Origin: Ancylobacter aquaticus
GTDB lineage: Bacteria; Pseudomonadota; Alphaproteobacteria; Rhizobiales; Xanthobacteraceae
Length of the DNA: 64,000 nt
NCBI RefSeq assembly: GCF_004339465.1
Contig: NZ_SMFY01000002.1
Coordinates: forward strand, 62,001 to 126,000
Direction of reading: 5' to 3'
The notes beneath the pieces are model-generated. The model saw only the letters and a program-made list of their open reading frames with translations, was not told the origin of the DNA and made no database searches. A program made the position numbers and the translations under genes. This document shows, in pieces, positions 1 to 9,424 of the stretch; the first letter of the stretch is position 1, and every line of letters begins with the position of its first letter.

Positions 1-103
1 CCAGTCCCCGCCATTGATGTGGCGAGCGTAGCGCCGCGCGTTGCGGGGCGCGGTGCGTGCCTGCTATAGGGCGCGCATCGGTTTCAGTGGATTGGGATTT
101 CGG

Positions 104-391
104 ATGTCGGTCGATCAGGCGACGGTCCGGCGGGTGGCGCATCTGGCGCGCATCGCCGTGACAGAGGACGAGGTGGCCCATCTCCAGGGCGAGCTCAACG
201 CCATCCTCGCCTTCGTGGAGCAACTCGGCGAGGTCGACACCTCAGGCGTCGAGCCCATGACCAGCGTCATCCCGATGACCCTGCCACTGCGCGCGGATGT
301 GGTGAGCGACGGTGGCTATGCCGAGCGTGTGCTCGCCAACGCCCCGGCGGCCGACGACGGCTTCTTCGCCGTCCCGAAAGTGGTGGAGTGA
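104..391 (+). CDS. gatC: Aspartyl/glutamyl-tRNA amidotransferase subunit C
   Basis: Small subunit of the GatCAB transamidase, which converts mischarged Glu-tRNA(Gln) and Asp-tRNA(Asn) to the correct amide forms. The 95-residue length is normal for GatC. It has the expected helical N-terminus ([12 protein letters not shown]), the linker VDTSGVEPM and a C-terminal segment with [11 protein letters not shown]. The ATG at 104 is preferred because upstream in-frame codons give no GatC-like sequence. Its stop codon overlaps a GTG of gatA, so the two are translationally coupled. gatB is not in this operon but about 4 kb downstream. Confidence 0.96.
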   Translation: MSVDQATVRRVAHLARIAVTEDEVAHLQGELNAILAFVEQLGEVDTSGVEPMTSVIPMTLPLRADVVSDGGYAERVLANAPAADDGFFAVPKVVE

Positions 392-396
392 GCGAG

Positions 397-1890
397 ATGA
401 GCCACGCACGCCACGAACTCACCCGCCTGACCCTCACCGCCGCCCATGAAGGGCTGAGCGAGGGCCATTTCACCGCCACCGAGCTGACGCAGGCCTATCT
501 CAGTGCCATCGAGGCGGCCGGCGACCTCAACGCCTATGTGCTGACCACGCCGGATAAGGCGCTGGAGATGGCCAAGGCCAGCGATGCGCGCTACACCGCC
601 GGCGAGGCCGGCCCGCTGGAAGGCATTCCGCTCGGGATCAAGGACATGTTCGCCACCGAGGGCGTGCGGACCACGGCCTGCTCGAACATCCTCAAGAACT
701 TCGTGCCCCCCTATGAATCGACCGTCACTTCCCGGCTGTGGAAGGATGGCGCGGTGCTGCTGGGCAAGCTGAACCAGGACGAGTTCGCCATGGGCTCGTC
801 TACCGAATCGAGCGCCTTCGGCGCGGCGGTGAACCCGTGGCGGCGGAGGGGCTCGTCGCAGAAGCTGGTGCCCGGCGGTTCTTCCGGCGGCTCGGCGGCG
901 GCAGTGGCGGCGCATATCTGCGCCGGGGCGGCCGGCACCGACACCGGCGGCTCGATCCGGCAGCCGGCGGCCTTCACCGGCACGGTCGGCATCAAGCCGA
1001 CTTATGGCCGCTGCTCGCGCTGGGGCGTCGTCGCCTATGCCTCCTCGCTCGACCAGGCCGGGCCGATCGCCCGCTCGGTGAACGATGCCGCTCTGCTGCT
1101 GCGCTCCATGGCCGGCCACGACCCCAAGGATTCCACCAGCGTGGACCTGGCCGTGCCCGATTACGAAGCCGCGGTTGGCGCCTCGGTGAAGGGTAAGCGG
1201 ATCGGCATTCCCCGCGAATACCGGGTCGAGGGCATGTCGCCGGAGATCGCCGCGCTGTGGGACAGGGGTGCCGACATGCTGCGCGATGCCGGCGCGGAGG
1301 TCGTCGACATCAGCCTGCCGCACACCAAATACGCGCTGCCGGCCTATTACATCGTCGCGCTGGCGGAAGCCTCTTCCAACCTCGCCCGCTATGACGGCGT
1401 GCGCTATGGCGAGCGGGTGGCCGGTCGCGACATCGTCGACATGTATGAGAAGACCCGCGCCGCCGGCTTTGGCGACGAGGTGCGCCGGCGCATCATGGTC
1501 GGCACCTATGTGCTCTCGGCCGGTTACTACGATGCCTATTACCTGAAAGCCCAGAAGGTCCGCACGCTGATCAAGCGCGACTTCGAGACCGTCTTTGCCG
1601 AGGGCATCGACGCCGTGCTCGCGCCGGCCACGCCCTCGCCCGCCTTTGGCATCGGCGAGAAGTCGGGCGCCGATCCCGTGGAGATGTATCTGCAGGACGT
1701 GTTCACGGTGACGCTGAACATGGCCGGCCTGCCGGGCATCGCGGTGCCGGCGGGGCTCTCCTCCGACGGGCTGCCGCTCGGCCTGCAACTGATCGGCCGC
1801 CCCTTCGGCGAGGAGGGGCTTTTCGCACTCGGCCAAGTGATCGAGGAGGCCGCCGGCCGCTTTGAGATCACCGAGCGCTGGTGGGAGTGA
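397..1890 (+). CDS. gatA: Aspartyl/glutamyl-tRNA amidotransferase subunit A
   Basis: Glutaminase subunit of GatCAB; it releases ammonia from glutamine and channels it to GatB. About 497 residues, the usual length. The amidase signature is visible: [13 protein letters not shown], with the Ser-cisSer-Lys triad fitting Lys82, Ser162 and Ser186 (in GIKDMF, PGGSS and DTGGS). A GTG at 388 overlapping the gatC stop is an alternative start that adds three residues. About five extra residues (around [10 protein letters not shown]) lie between the Lys and the cis-Ser compared with the classic spacing. It is followed four bases later by a chorismate mutase gene, probably co-transcribed. Confidence 0.97.
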   Translation: MSHARHELTRLTLTAAHEGLSEGHFTATELTQAYLSAIEAAGDLNAYVLTTPDKALEMAKASDARYTAGEAGPLEGIPLGIKDMFATEGVRTTACSNILKNFVPPYESTVTSRLWKDGAVLLGKLNQDEFAMGSSTESSAFGAAVNPWRRRGSSQKLVPGGSSGGSAAAVAAHICAGAAGTDTGGSIRQPAAFTGTVGIKPTYGRCSRWGVVAYASSLDQAGPIARSVNDAALLLRSMAGHDPKDSTSVDLAVPDYEAAVGASVKGKRIGIPREYRVEGMSPEIAALWDRGADMLRDAGAEVVDISLPHTKYALPAYYIVALAEASSNLARYDGVRYGERVAGRDIVDMYEKTRAAGFGDEVRRRIMVGTYVLSAGYYDAYYLKAQKVRTLIKRDFETVFAEGIDAVLAPATPSPAFGIGEKSGADPVEMYLQDVFTVTLNMAGLPGIAVPAGLSSDGLPLGLQLIGRPFGEEGLFALGQVIEEAAGRFEITERWWE

Positions 1891-1893
1891 GGC

Positions 1894-2187
1894 ATGCCGC
1901 GCCTGCCCGCCAATGAGCGCTCCCTCGCGCCCTTTCGGGCGGAGATCGATGCTATCGACGCCGCGATCGTTGAACTGCTGGCCCGGCGCTTCGAGGTGGT
2001 CAAGCATGTCATCGCGGTGAAGAAGGTGGAGGGCCTCGCCGCCTTCCTGCCCGAGCGTGTCGAGGACGTGATCGCAAAGGTCAGCGCCCATGCCGAGACA
2101 CAGGGCGTGCCGCCCGAACTGGTGGAAAAGCTCTGGCGACAGCTCATCGAGTGGGTGATCGCCTATGAGAACGAGCGGCTGGGCTGA
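1894..2187 (+). CDS. Chorismate mutase, AroQ type II
   Basis: Small all-helical chorismate mutase, which rearranges chorismate to prephenate for phenylalanine and tyrosine synthesis. It is 97 residues, typical for monofunctional AroQ/PchB-like enzymes. The N-terminal helix carries the family pattern FRAEIDAIDAAIVELLARR (Arg, Asp, Leu-Leu-Arg-Arg), followed by VVKHVIAVKK, whose Lys belongs to the active site, and the C-terminal WRQLIEWVIAYE with its Glu. It starts four bases after the gatA stop and probably shares the transcript. PchB-like isochorismate pyruvate lyase activity cannot be excluded, but no siderophore genes are nearby. Confidence 0.85.
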   Translation: MPRLPANERSLAPFRAEIDAIDAAIVELLARRFEVVKHVIAVKKVEGLAAFLPERVEDVIAKVSAHAETQGVPPELVEKLWRQLIEWVIAYENERLG

Positions 2188-2203
2188 CCTCAGCCGTTCC
2201 GGT

Positions 2204-2485
2204 CTATCCGGCGGCCGGTGACGGCGCGTCGTCGCCCTTCCAGGCCTCGAACAGCGCGGCGTTGCGGCAGAAGCCGGGCACCGGAGCGTCGCCGGCACCT
2301 GCGTCTGTTGCCGGTGCGCCGAACCAGCGGTGGCAGTCGGGAGCATTGCGGCAGCCGAGGCAGCGCTGCGCGCCGGCCAGCACCTCCTGGGGGGCGTCGG
2401 CAATTTGCGCCGGGAGGTCCACGCCGGCATGGGCAGCCATGGCGAGGAAGAGCGCGAGGCGCTCGTCTATCGTATCGACATCCAT
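2204..2485 (-). CDS. DUF6455-like small Cys-rich protein
   Basis: Function unknown. The 93-residue product has an N-terminal helical part (DTIDERLALFLAMAAHAGVDL) and a C-terminal cysteine pattern, CLGCRNAPDCHRWF...PGFCRNAALF, that matches the DUF6455 type common in alphaproteobacteria; four cysteines and a histidine could bind metal. The ATG at 2485 is favoured because GGGGAGA lies about seven bases upstream; an ATG two codons earlier has no spacing. It converges with the chorismate mutase gene and lies downstream of the lactate permease on the same strand. Confidence 0.65.
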   Translation of the reverse strand: MDVDTIDERLALFLAMAAHAGVDLPAQIADAPQEVLAGAQRCLGCRNAPDCHRWFGAPATDAGAGDAPVPGFCRNAALFEAWKGDDAPSPAAG

Positions 2486-2602
2486 GGCCATTCTCCCCGT
2501 CTGCAGGGAGAGTGCCGGCGCGCGCACGCACCGGCGTTGATCTGGCGCAAAGAGCCAGCAACAGGACGCCGGAGCCGCAGAGGCGGCCCCGGCCGTGCCG
2601 TG

Positions 2603-4297
2603 TTACCGGACCATGAGCGGGTCGCCGAGACCGACGACGTAGAAGCCCAGCAGCAGCAGCGTTCCGGCGACGATGAGATAATAGATCGTCGGCAGGATGG
2701 TGATGCGCAGCGTTGCGCCCTCGCGGCCGAGTAGGCCGACCGTGGCGGAGGCGGCGACGACGTTGTGGATAGCGATCATGTTGCCGGCAGCGGCGCCGAC
2801 CGACTGGCCCGCCACCATCAGCGCCGAGGAGATGCCCAGGCCCTGCGCTACCGAGAACTGGAACTGGCTCAGCATGAGGTTGCTGACCGTGTTCGAGCCG
2901 GCAAGGAACGCGCCGAGCGCGCCGATGGTCGGGGCGAAGACCGGGTAGACCGCGCCGACCTGCTCCGACACCCATTCGGCGACCAGCACCGGCATGCTGT
3001 CCAGCCCATTGGCGTTGACGCCCGAATTGATCATCACCCGCACCATCGGCACGGTGAAGATCAGCACGAAGCCGGCGCCGATCAGCGTGCCGCTGCTCTC
3101 TCGCACGGCGGCGCCGAAGCCCGACAGCGGCATGCGGTGCAGCAGGACGGTAATCATGCAGATCATCACCAGCAGTCCGCCGGGCGAGAACAGCAGCGGG
3201 AAATCGCCGTTGATGCCCTGCTCGCCGAGAATGCCGGAGAAGGCCACCGTCGCCGATTTCAGCGCATTGCCGACGCCGGGCACCATGCGGCTGACCACAA
3301 GCACCACCGCCAGCAGCACATAGGGCGCCCAGGCGAGGGCAAGAGGGATGGTGCGCTTGGCGAGGCTGTCGAGGGTGATGTCGAGCTGGCCGAACCACTC
3401 CTTGGGCCATTCGGAAGGCGGTGCGAAGTCCCAGGACTTTTTCGGCACCAGGAAGCCGGCGCGCGCCGCCAGCGTCATGATGGCGAGCCCGATGAGACCG
3501 CCGAGCAGCGAGGGGAATTCCGCCCCGAGGAACGTCGCCGCCAGCACATAGGGCACCGTCATGGCGAAGGCGGCGAGGATGGCGAACGGCGCTGCCGACA
3601 GGCCTTCGGTCCAGGATTTGTTGCGGCCGAAGAAGCGGGTCATCACCATGATGAGGAACAGCGGCATCAGCGTGCCGCAGATGGCGTGGATGACCGCCAC
3701 TTCCGTCGTGATGAGGTGGAAGAAGGTCGCCCAGCTGGAGCCCACATCGGTGAGCTGGGTGGTGATGGCTGCCTGGTCGAGCCCGGTCTGCACGCCGACG
3801 ATGAGCGGGGTACCGACGGCGCCGAAGGACACCGGCGTCGACTGGATCATCATGCCGAAGACGACGGCAGCCATGGCCGGGAAGCCCACCGCCACCATCA
3901 GCGGGGCGGCGACGGCGGCAGGCGTGCCGAAGCCCGAGGCGCCCTCGATGAAGGAGCCGAACAGCCACGCGATGAGGATGACCTGGACGCGGCGATCAGA
4001 GCTGATCGAGGTGAAGCCGGCGCGGATGGTGGAAATGGCGCCCGAGTGCTTCAGCGTGTTGAGCAGCAGGATGGCACCGAAGATGATCCACAACAGGCCG
4101 GCGGTCTGCAGCAGTCCCTGCAGCGTTGACGCGGCAATCCGGTTGGCGCTGACGCCCCAGAACAGCAGGGCGATGACCACCGCCATCACATAAGTGATGG
4201 GCATGACGATGCGGGCGGCGATGCGAAAACCGATGAGCAAGACGCCTGCCGAAATGATCGGCAAAAAGGCAAGGAAGGCGAGCAGACCTGTCGACAT
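2603..4297 (-). CDS. L-lactate permease (LctP/LldP family)
   Basis: Inner-membrane carrier of the lactate permease family, probably importing lactate or glycolate with protons. The 564-residue product is hydrophobic almost throughout, with 12 to 14 likely membrane segments. It carries family-typical stretches: [36 protein letters not shown] and, near the C-terminus, [18 protein letters not shown]. The ATG at 4297 follows a good ribosome site (AGGAGGAAACATCGGG). A longer reading frame reaches 4450 but its N-terminus is not membrane-like. No lactate dehydrogenase is next to it, so the substrate is inferred from family only. It interrupts the stretch between gatA and gatB. Confidence 0.88.
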   Translation of the reverse strand: MSTGLLAFLAFLPIISAGVLLIGFRIAARIVMPITYVMAVVIALLFWGVSANRIAASTLQGLLQTAGLLWIIFGAILLLNTLKHSGAISTIRAGFTSISSDRRVQVILIAWLFGSFIEGASGFGTPAAVAAPLMVAVGFPAMAAVVFGMMIQSTPVSFGAVGTPLIVGVQTGLDQAAITTQLTDVGSSWATFFHLITTEVAVIHAICGTLMPLFLIMVMTRFFGRNKSWTEGLSAAPFAILAAFAMTVPYVLAATFLGAEFPSLLGGLIGLAIMTLAARAGFLVPKKSWDFAPPSEWPKEWFGQLDITLDSLAKRTIPLALAWAPYVLLAVVLVVSRMVPGVGNALKSATVAFSGILGEQGINGDFPLLFSPGGLLVMICMITVLLHRMPLSGFGAAVRESSGTLIGAGFVLIFTVPMVRVMINSGVNANGLDSMPVLVAEWVSEQVGAVYPVFAPTIGALGAFLAGSNTVSNLMLSQFQFSVAQGLGISSALMVAGQSVGAAAGNMIAIHNVVAASATVGLLGREGATLRITILPTIYYLIVAGTLLLLGFYVVGLGDPLMVR

Positions 4298-4633
4298 CCC
4301 GATGTTTCCTCCTCTTGTCGCCGCCATTCTTCCGCCAGGAGCAACGACGGAGCGGCAACGTTGATTGGTGTGGACGCTCCTCCCGAGAGCCTGCGCACTG
4401 GTAATATATTCTAACCAGCTTCGCATCGGGCCCATGAATACGCGAGACAAAATGGCGTGTCCCCTTGTCCAATGGTCTATGAAAGCGGAAATCCGCCGTC
4501 TTCGACGCCAGCGCGCGGCGCGGGCCGGGCCATGCTGCGCCGCGCGAAACGGTTGTCAGGACCGGCGGGGGCGGGGTAGGGAACTGCCACTCCCGCGCTT
4601 TCGTGCAACCGCACGCCAGAACAGGTCCGTCCG
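4298..4633. promoter_or_regulatory. Divergent intergenic region, lactate permease / gatB
   Basis: 336 bases between two divergent genes with no convincing reading frame. It should hold both promoters. At 4399-4419 there is CTGGT-N11-ACCAG, a short inverted repeat that could be an operator for the permease gene (GntR regulators often bind TGGT/ACCA half-sites), but the arms are only five bases long. Confidence 0.4.
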
Positions 4634-6127
4634 ATGAACATGCATTCCCGCCCCGCCGACCCGAAGAAGCTGATCAAGGGGGCCACCGGCGACTGGGAAA
4701 TCGTGATCGGCATGGAGATCCATGCCCAGGTCACGTCGAACTCCAAGCTGTTCTCCGGCGCGTCGACCGAATTCGGCGCCGAGCCGAACGCCCATGTCTC
4801 GCTGGTCGACGCGGCGATGCCGGGCATGCTGCCGGTGATCAACGCCGAATGCGTGAAGCAGGCGGTGCGCACCGGCCTCGGGCTGAAGGCGCAGATCAAC
4901 AAGCGCTCGGTGTTCGACCGCAAGAACTATTTCTACCCGGACCTGCCGCAGGGCTACCAGATCAGCCAGTTCAAGGACCCGATTGTCGGCGAGGGCATCG
5001 TGCTGGTCGACACCGCCGACGGGCAGATCGAGGTGGGTATCGAGCGCCTGCATCTGGAGCAGGACGCTGGCAAGTCGATCCACGACCAGCACCCGACGCT
5101 CTCGCTGGTCGATCTCAACCGCTCCGGCGTGGCGCTGATGGAGATCGTCTCCAAGCCGGACCTGCGCTCCTCGGAGGAGGCCAAGGCCTATGTGACCAAG
5201 CTGCGCACCATCCTGCGCTATCTCGGCACCTGCGACGGCGACATGGAAAAGGGCTCGCTGCGCGCCGACGTCAACGTCTCGGTGCGCAAGCCGGGCGACG
5301 ATTTCGGTACGCGCTGCGAGATCAAGAACGTCAACTCCATCCGCTTCATCGGCCAGGCCATCGAGACCGAGGCCCGCCGGCAGATCGGCATCATCGAGGA
5401 TGGCGGCACGATCGACCAGGAAACCCGCCTGTTCGACCCCGGCAAGGGCGAGACGCGCTCTATGCGCTCGAAGGAAGAAGCGCATGACTACCGCTACTTC
5501 CCCGATCCGGACCTGCTGCCGCTGGAGTTCGACGACGCCTTCGTGAGCGAGCTCGCCGCGCATCTGCCGGAACTGCCTGACGAGAAGAAGGCCCGCTTTG
5601 TCGCCGCCTACGGCCTTTCCGCCTATGACGCCGACGTGCTGGTGGCGGAGAAGGAGACCGCTGCCTATTACGAGTCCGCAGTGGCCCATGGCGGCGGTAC
5701 GCGCGACGCCAAAGCGGTGGCCAACTGGATCATGGGCGACGTTTCCGCCTTCGCCAATGCCTCCGGCCTGTCCGTCTACGAGACCCACATCACCCCGGCG
5801 CAGATCGCCGGCCTGGTCGATCTCATCGCTGACGGCACCATCTCCGGCAAGATCGCCAAGGATGTGCTGGCAATCATCATCGCCGAGGACAAGGACGGCG
5901 ACCCCCGCGCTCTTGTAGAGGCGCGCGGCATGAAGCAGGTGACGGATACCGGCGCCATTGAGGCGGCAGTGGACGCCATCATCGCCGCCAATCCCGACAA
6001 GGTGGCGCAGGTGATGGCCAAGCCGACCATGCTCGGCTGGTTTGTCGGCCAGGTGATGAAGCAGACCGGCGGCAAGGCCGCGCCGCAGGTGGTGAACGAC
6101 CTGCTCAAGGCCAAGCTGGGCATTTGA
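4634..6127 (+). CDS. gatB: Aspartyl/glutamyl-tRNA amidotransferase subunit B
   Basis: tRNA-binding and kinase-like subunit of GatCAB; it activates the misacylated amino acid and transfers ammonia from GatA. The 497 residues include the GatB signature ([12 protein letters not shown] near residue 30, then [19 protein letters not shown]), the core [17 protein letters not shown] and [11 protein letters not shown], and the C-terminal YqeY-like tail ending [11 protein letters not shown]. The start at 4634 gives the usual N-terminal extension. It stands alone, in the same orientation as gatCA but separated by the permease gene. Confidence 0.97.
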   Translation: MNMHSRPADPKKLIKGATGDWEIVIGMEIHAQVTSNSKLFSGASTEFGAEPNAHVSLVDAAMPGMLPVINAECVKQAVRTGLGLKAQINKRSVFDRKNYFYPDLPQGYQISQFKDPIVGEGIVLVDTADGQIEVGIERLHLEQDAGKSIHDQHPTLSLVDLNRSGVALMEIVSKPDLRSSEEAKAYVTKLRTILRYLGTCDGDMEKGSLRADVNVSVRKPGDDFGTRCEIKNVNSIRFIGQAIETEARRQIGIIEDGGTIDQETRLFDPGKGETRSMRSKEEAHDYRYFPDPDLLPLEFDDAFVSELAAHLPELPDEKKARFVAAYGLSAYDADVLVAEKETAAYYESAVAHGGGTRDAKAVANWIMGDVSAFANASGLSVYETHITPAQIAGLVDLIADGTISGKIAKDVLAIIIAEDKDGDPRALVEARGMKQVTDTGAIEAAVDAIIAANPDKVAQVMAKPTMLGWFVGQVMKQTGGKAAPQVVNDLLKAKLGI

Positions 6128-6287
6128 GCCGCTGGCTCGTCAGCACGGCCGGAGCCTAATAACGCCCGCGCGGTGGGCTTGGGCGCCCGAGCCGCCTGAC
6201 GTCATAGGGGCGGGCGCGGGCAGCAAGACGTGGATGTCCGGGACACGCCCGGGCATGACGGGGTGACGAGCAGAAGGGGGCAAGCGG

Positions 6288-6794
6288 ATGGGTGTCGTCG
6301 AAGCGGATGAGGCAGATCGCCCGGTCTCCAGCATTGTCCTCATCGAGCCTGCCAACCGCGCCGACCTGCCGGCCATCGTCTCCATCCTCGCCCGCGAGAC
6401 CCTGCTGGGCGTGCGCGACAGCGCCGATCCAGGCGCGTTTCCCGATTATGAGCGCGCCTTCGAGGAGATCGTTGCCGATCCGCGCACGACGCTCTACGTG
6501 GCGCGGCTGGAGGGGCAGGTGGTCGGCACGTTCCAGTTGATCTTCTTCCGCGCCCTTCTGCGCCACGGCGCGCTGCTAGCCCATGCCGAGGCGGTGCAGG
6601 TGGACCCGGAGGTGCGCGGCCACGGTGTCGGCCGGGCGATGATGGACTTCGCCATCGCCGAAGCGCGGCGCCGGGGCGCCGGCTCGCTGCAACTCGCCTC
6701 CAACAAGCAACGGCTCGACGCGCACCGCTTCTATGAGCGCGCTGGCTTCGAGAAGCGTCTCGACGGCTTCAAGATCGACCTTTCCGGCCACTGA
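6288..6794 (+). CDS. GNAT family N-acetyltransferase
   Basis: Probable acetyl-CoA-dependent acyltransferase of unknown substrate. The 168-residue product has the GNAT core: strand TTLYVARLEGQVVGTFQL, the VQVDPEVRGHGVGRAMM segment holding the acetyl-CoA pyrophosphate loop (RGHGVG), and the C-terminal RFYERAGFEKR motif. The ATG at 6288 follows a purine-rich stretch (AGAAGGGGGCAAGCGG). It is a single gene with no clear operon partner, converging on the repeat protein gene. Confidence 0.85.
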   Translation: MGVVEADEADRPVSSIVLIEPANRADLPAIVSILARETLLGVRDSADPGAFPDYERAFEEIVADPRTTLYVARLEGQVVGTFQLIFFRALLRHGALLAHAEAVQVDPEVRGHGVGRAMMDFAIAEARRRGAGSLQLASNKQRLDAHRFYERAGFEKRLDGFKIDLSGH

Positions 6795-6806
6795 GGCCGC
6801 CGTGTC

Positions 6807-7466
6807 TCACGGCAGGCAGCGCGCCATGAAGACGTGCCACGCCTTGGCACCGGTGAGGTTGTGCCGGGTCTTGTAGGCCTGCCATTCGCCATTGCAGCGG
6901 TTGAGCGCCTCGCGGTCGCTGGCATCAGGGGTGCGCGACAGCGCAGGGGCGGGAGCCGCCGCCGGGCGGGGCACGGAGGGAACCGAGGTCTTCGGCTTCT
7001 GCGGCGCCTCCTTGGGCTCGACCGGTGCTTCCGCCGGCTTCGTCGCGGGCTTGTCGTCCAGCACCCCGGTACCGGCAAGGCATTCCTGGGCGAAGTCGCG
7101 ATAGGTGCGGGTGCCGGTCTGGTTCTTCGCCTTCATCTCGTTCCACAGATCGGCGCATTGCTTGATGGAAGGCTGCGCCGCGGCCGCCGAGGCGCCGGTC
7201 GGGGTGGTGTTGCGCCGGGGCGCGGGCGCCGGCTCGCCGCCCGCCGCCGGCTTGACCTCCGCCACGCCGGGCTCCTTGAGGCATTGCACGGAAAAATCGC
7301 GAAAACTCTGCTCGCCAGTCTGGTTGTTCGCTTTCATCTCGCTCCAGCGGTCGGCGCAGATCTTGGCCGGGGAGGGCGCCGCCGGCGACTGGGCGCTCGC
7401 CGCGCCGGGAAGGGTGCCGGCCCCGATGAGCGCGCCGAGCAGGAAGAAAAGGGCGGCAGGTTTCAC
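6807..7466 (-). CDS. Secreted PsiF-like repeat protein
   Basis: Exported protein of unknown role. It has a signal peptide (MKPAALFFLLGALIGAGTLP...ASA) and about 195 mature residues containing three copies of a roughly 27-residue unit: CADRWSEMKANNQTGEQSFRDF...CL, CADLWNEMKAKNQTGTRTYRDF...CL and CNGEWQAYKTRHNLTGAKAW...CL. Each has two cysteines and a central TG, like the PsiF repeat of phosphate-starvation proteins. Proline/alanine-rich linkers separate the repeats. Each pair of cysteines could form a disulfide in the periplasm. No phosphate-regulon gene is adjacent, so phosphate control is not supported here. Confidence 0.7.
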   Translation of the reverse strand: MKPAALFFLLGALIGAGTLPGAASAQSPAAPSPAKICADRWSEMKANNQTGEQSFRDFSVQCLKEPGVAEVKPAAGGEPAPAPRRNTTPTGASAAAAQPSIKQCADLWNEMKAKNQTGTRTYRDFAQECLAGTGVLDDKPATKPAEAPVEPKEAPQKPKTSVPSVPRPAAAPAPALSRTPDASDREALNRCNGEWQAYKTRHNLTGAKAWHVFMARCLP

Positions 7467-7647
7467 GCGGGCCTCACTTGATAGGGGCGCGGGGCGCCGG
7501 GCGCGGGAAATCTACCCCGTTCGCCCCGGTGAGGCGAGCGCCGCAATGCACCTGTGCCTGCCGAGCCTGCCCCGCTTGCCAGCCTCGTGGGGCGGCTCTA
7601 GTTCTGATGCACGCGCCCCATGGAGGGCGAAGGGGAGCGCTTGCGTC

Positions 7648-8361
7648 ATGGCCCAGCTTCAGTCCCGTCCGATCCAGCTCTATTACTGGCCGACGCCAAA
7701 TGGCTGGAAGATCGCCATCATGCTGGAGGAGTGCGGGCTTCCCTATGAGGTGATCCCGGTCAATATCGGCAGGGGCGACCAGTTCAAGCCGGAATTTCTG
7801 GCGCTGTCGCCCAACAACAAGATGCCGGCCATCCTCGACCCCGAGGGCCCGGACGGGGCGCCGCTCTCGGTGTTCGAATCAGGGGCGATCCTGCAATATC
7901 TTGGCCGCAAGACCGGCCTGTTCTACCCCGGCGACGAGCGCGGGCGGGTGGAGGTGGACCAGTGGCTGTTCTGGCAGATGTCCGGGCTCGGCCCGATGGC
8001 CGGGCAGGCGCACCATTTCCGCATCTATGCGTCGGAAAAACTGCCCTACGCCATCGAGCGCTATACCAACGAGGTGCACCGGCTCTACGGCGTGATGAAC
8101 ACGCGCCTCGCCGACCGGCCCTTCCTCGCCGGGGACTATTCCATCGCCGACATTGCCTGCATCGGCTGGGCCAAGCTGTGGGAGCGGCAGGGCCAGGACA
8201 TCAAGGAATTCCCGCATCTTGCCGCCTGGCTGGAGCGGATGCTGGCGCGGCCGGCGGTGAAGCGCGGCCTCGCGCTCAACGCAGAGGATCGCGCCAAGAT
8301 CGACTTCGCCACCGACACCCAGGCGCAAAGCGTGCTGTTCGGGCAGCGTCCGGGCTCCTGA
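7648..8361 (+). CDS. Glutathione S-transferase, nu class (YfcG/YghU-like)
   Basis: Glutathione-dependent disulfide-bond oxidoreductase type. The 237-residue product has the thioredoxin-like N-terminal domain with TPNGWKI (the nu-class site, where Thr and Asn replace the usual Tyr/Ser/Cys), the glutathione-binding turn NNKMPAI and ESGAI, and an all-helical C-terminal domain with FLAGDYSIADIACIGWA. The ATG at 7648 gives a normal N-terminus; the longer frame upstream is not GST-like. It is the last chromosomal gene before tRNA-Ser and its two insertions. Confidence 0.9.
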   Translation: MAQLQSRPIQLYYWPTPNGWKIAIMLEECGLPYEVIPVNIGRGDQFKPEFLALSPNNKMPAILDPEGPDGAPLSVFESGAILQYLGRKTGLFYPGDERGRVEVDQWLFWQMSGLGPMAGQAHHFRIYASEKLPYAIERYTNEVHRLYGVMNTRLADRPFLAGDYSIADIACIGWAKLWERQGQDIKEFPHLAAWLERMLARPAVKRGLALNAEDRAKIDFATDTQAQSVLFGQRPGS

Positions 8362-8395
8362 TCGGCGCGACAGTGGACCAACTGCGTATTCGGCC

Positions 8396-8424
8396 TTGAC
8401 CGGGGGGCGGCGGAAACCTAGACA
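8396..8424 (+). promoter_or_regulatory. Candidate promoter of tRNA-Ser
   Basis: TTGACC, a 17-base spacer and TAGACA lie about 50 bases upstream of the mature tRNA-Ser 5' end. Sequence and spacing fit a housekeeping sigma-70 promoter. Its position between the GST stop and the tRNA makes it the obvious promoter for the tRNA gene. Confidence 0.55.
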
Positions 8425-8472
8425 GGTCGCCGGCTCGAACCGCGCCGCCGCAAGGCGAACGCGAGGCCGGCT

Positions 8473-8564
8473 GGAGACGTGGCCGAGAGGCTGAAGGCAC
8501 TCGTTTGCTAAATGAGCAGGCCCCCAAAAGGGCCTCGAGGGTTCGAATCCCTCCGTCTCCGCCA
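8473..8564 (+). tRNA. tRNA-Ser (anticodon GCT)
   Basis: Folds as a class II tRNA. The acceptor stem pairs GGAGACG (8473) with CGTCTCC (8554-8560); the anticodon arm is CTCGT-TTGCTAA-ATGAG with anticodon GCT; a long variable arm (CAGGCCCCCAAAAGGGCCTCG) is typical of tRNA-Ser; the T-arm is GAGGG-TTCGAAT-CCCTC. Discriminator G at 8561 is followed by an encoded CCA. The 3' end is the insertion target of two tandem elements; because their left boundary carries the same sequence, the tRNA stays intact. Confidence 0.97.
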
Positions 8565-8566
8565 TT
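8551..8566 (+). other. attL: tRNA-Ser 3' end, left junction of the tandem elements
   Basis: CTCCGTCTCCGCCATT, the last 14 bases of the tRNA (with CCA) plus TT. It recurs exactly at 36915-36930, and its first 14 bases at 25722-25735. This is the pattern left by tyrosine-recombinase integration at a tRNA 3' end. Confidence 0.85.
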
Positions 8567-8711
8567 ATCCTTGATTTCATTGATCTTTTTTGGTTTTTTC
8601 GGCTAAAGCCGAACCGTTATCATAACCCGAAACTAGCCCCCCCTAGAATCAGAACCCCGCCGCCCTTGTGAGGCGACGGGGAGGCAGCCCGCGCATTTTG
8701 CGTCGGCAGTC

Positions 8712-8921
8712 TCAGCTGGCCGAACTGCCGGGGCGCAGGCCTTCCTTGACGTTGTCGACCATCCCTTGGCCAAGGACGACAACGCGCTGCAGGGCGTTCG
8801 CTTGGCGCGCTTCCAGGTCGGCTGCCATCATGTGGATGGCTTCCAGAAGGGCGCTGAGTTCGTCGAGGCGGTCGATGGTGTCGGAGATGGACGCAGGCAT
8901 CACGGGGCTATGGACGTTCAT
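8712..8921 (-). CDS. Small unknown protein, element 1
   Basis: 69 residues, mostly predicted helix (TIDRLDELSALLEAIHMMAADLEARQANALQRVV), possibly a short coiled coil. It overlaps the end of the preceding gene by four bases (ATGA), so it is translationally coupled to it. It is the last gene of element 1 before the tRNA junction. No family recognised. At this terminal position satellites and prophages often carry accessory cargo, but nothing in the sequence shows a function. Confidence 0.6.
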   Translation of the reverse strand: MNVHSPVMPASISDTIDRLDELSALLEAIHMMAADLEARQANALQRVVVLGQGMVDNVKEGLRPGSSAS

Positions 8922-9424
8922 GCCTGCCTCCCAGCGAGGCGCTCGATGTCCAGCACGAGCTTCGTCATCACGTGCTCCGGCCAATCCGCCTCTTCGCAAT
9001 CGACGGCGCCAGCATCCTCGATGCCGTGCAGGTCAAGCAACGCAAGGCGGGCTTTCGCGGCAAGCTCCAGAAGCGAGCACGCCGGCGTGTCGACGAGCTG
9101 ACCGAGCGCGTTGTCCATGCGCACTTCCACCTGACTTTCTGCCCGTCCGGCAGCCGTCGCGCCGTTGGCGTCGTAGATGGCGCTAGCGATTGCCCATTGC
9201 TGGTCGCCGGTCTGGACCCTGCTGGTGCCGCCCAGCGCCTTGATGGCCGCCTCGGCAGCTTTCATGGCAACGTCGTGCAGCGGTTTCCAGTGGGCGTTAA
9301 GGGGCAGCCATTCGGCCCGCGCGCACCAGTAATCTGCTTCAAGCTCGAGGATGGAGCGAGGGGCGACAGAAGGCTGTCTCTGCGCCGGGATGGCGTTGTC
9401 GTTGATCGGGGTGTGGAGGTTCAT
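8918..9424 (-). CDS. Unknown protein, element 1 left end
   Basis: 168 residues, starting MNLHTPINDNAIPAQ and then mainly helical and acidic. No recognised domain. It is coupled to the 69-residue gene downstream by an ATGA overlap. The 445 bases upstream are non-coding and contain a hairpin and repeated TTGATAA motifs, so this pair probably has its own promoter, separate from the packaging operon. Confidence 0.65.
   Translation of the reverse strand: MNLHTPINDNAIPAQRQPSVAPRSILELEADYWCARAEWLPLNAHWKPLHDVAMKAAEAAIKALGGTSRVQTGDQQWAIASAIYDANGATAAGRAESQVEVRMDNALGQLVDTPACSLLELAAKARLALLDLHGIEDAGAVDCEEADWPEHVMTKLVLDIERLAGRQA

Noticed and set aside
316-2430. A 704-codon minus-strand frame opposite gatA and the chorismate mutase
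   Set aside because: Arg/Ala/Gly-rich antisense shadow of well-supported plus-strand genes; no domain, and high GC produces long open antisense frames.
2765-4129. A 454-codon plus-strand frame opposite the lactate permease
   Set aside because: Highly charged His/Arg/Glu-rich product typical of the antisense of a membrane protein gene.
4399-4419. CTGGT-N11-ACCAG as a defined GntR/LldR operator
   Set aside because: Arms are only five bases and the spacing is longer than in known FadR-type sites; kept only as a remark in the intergenic entry.
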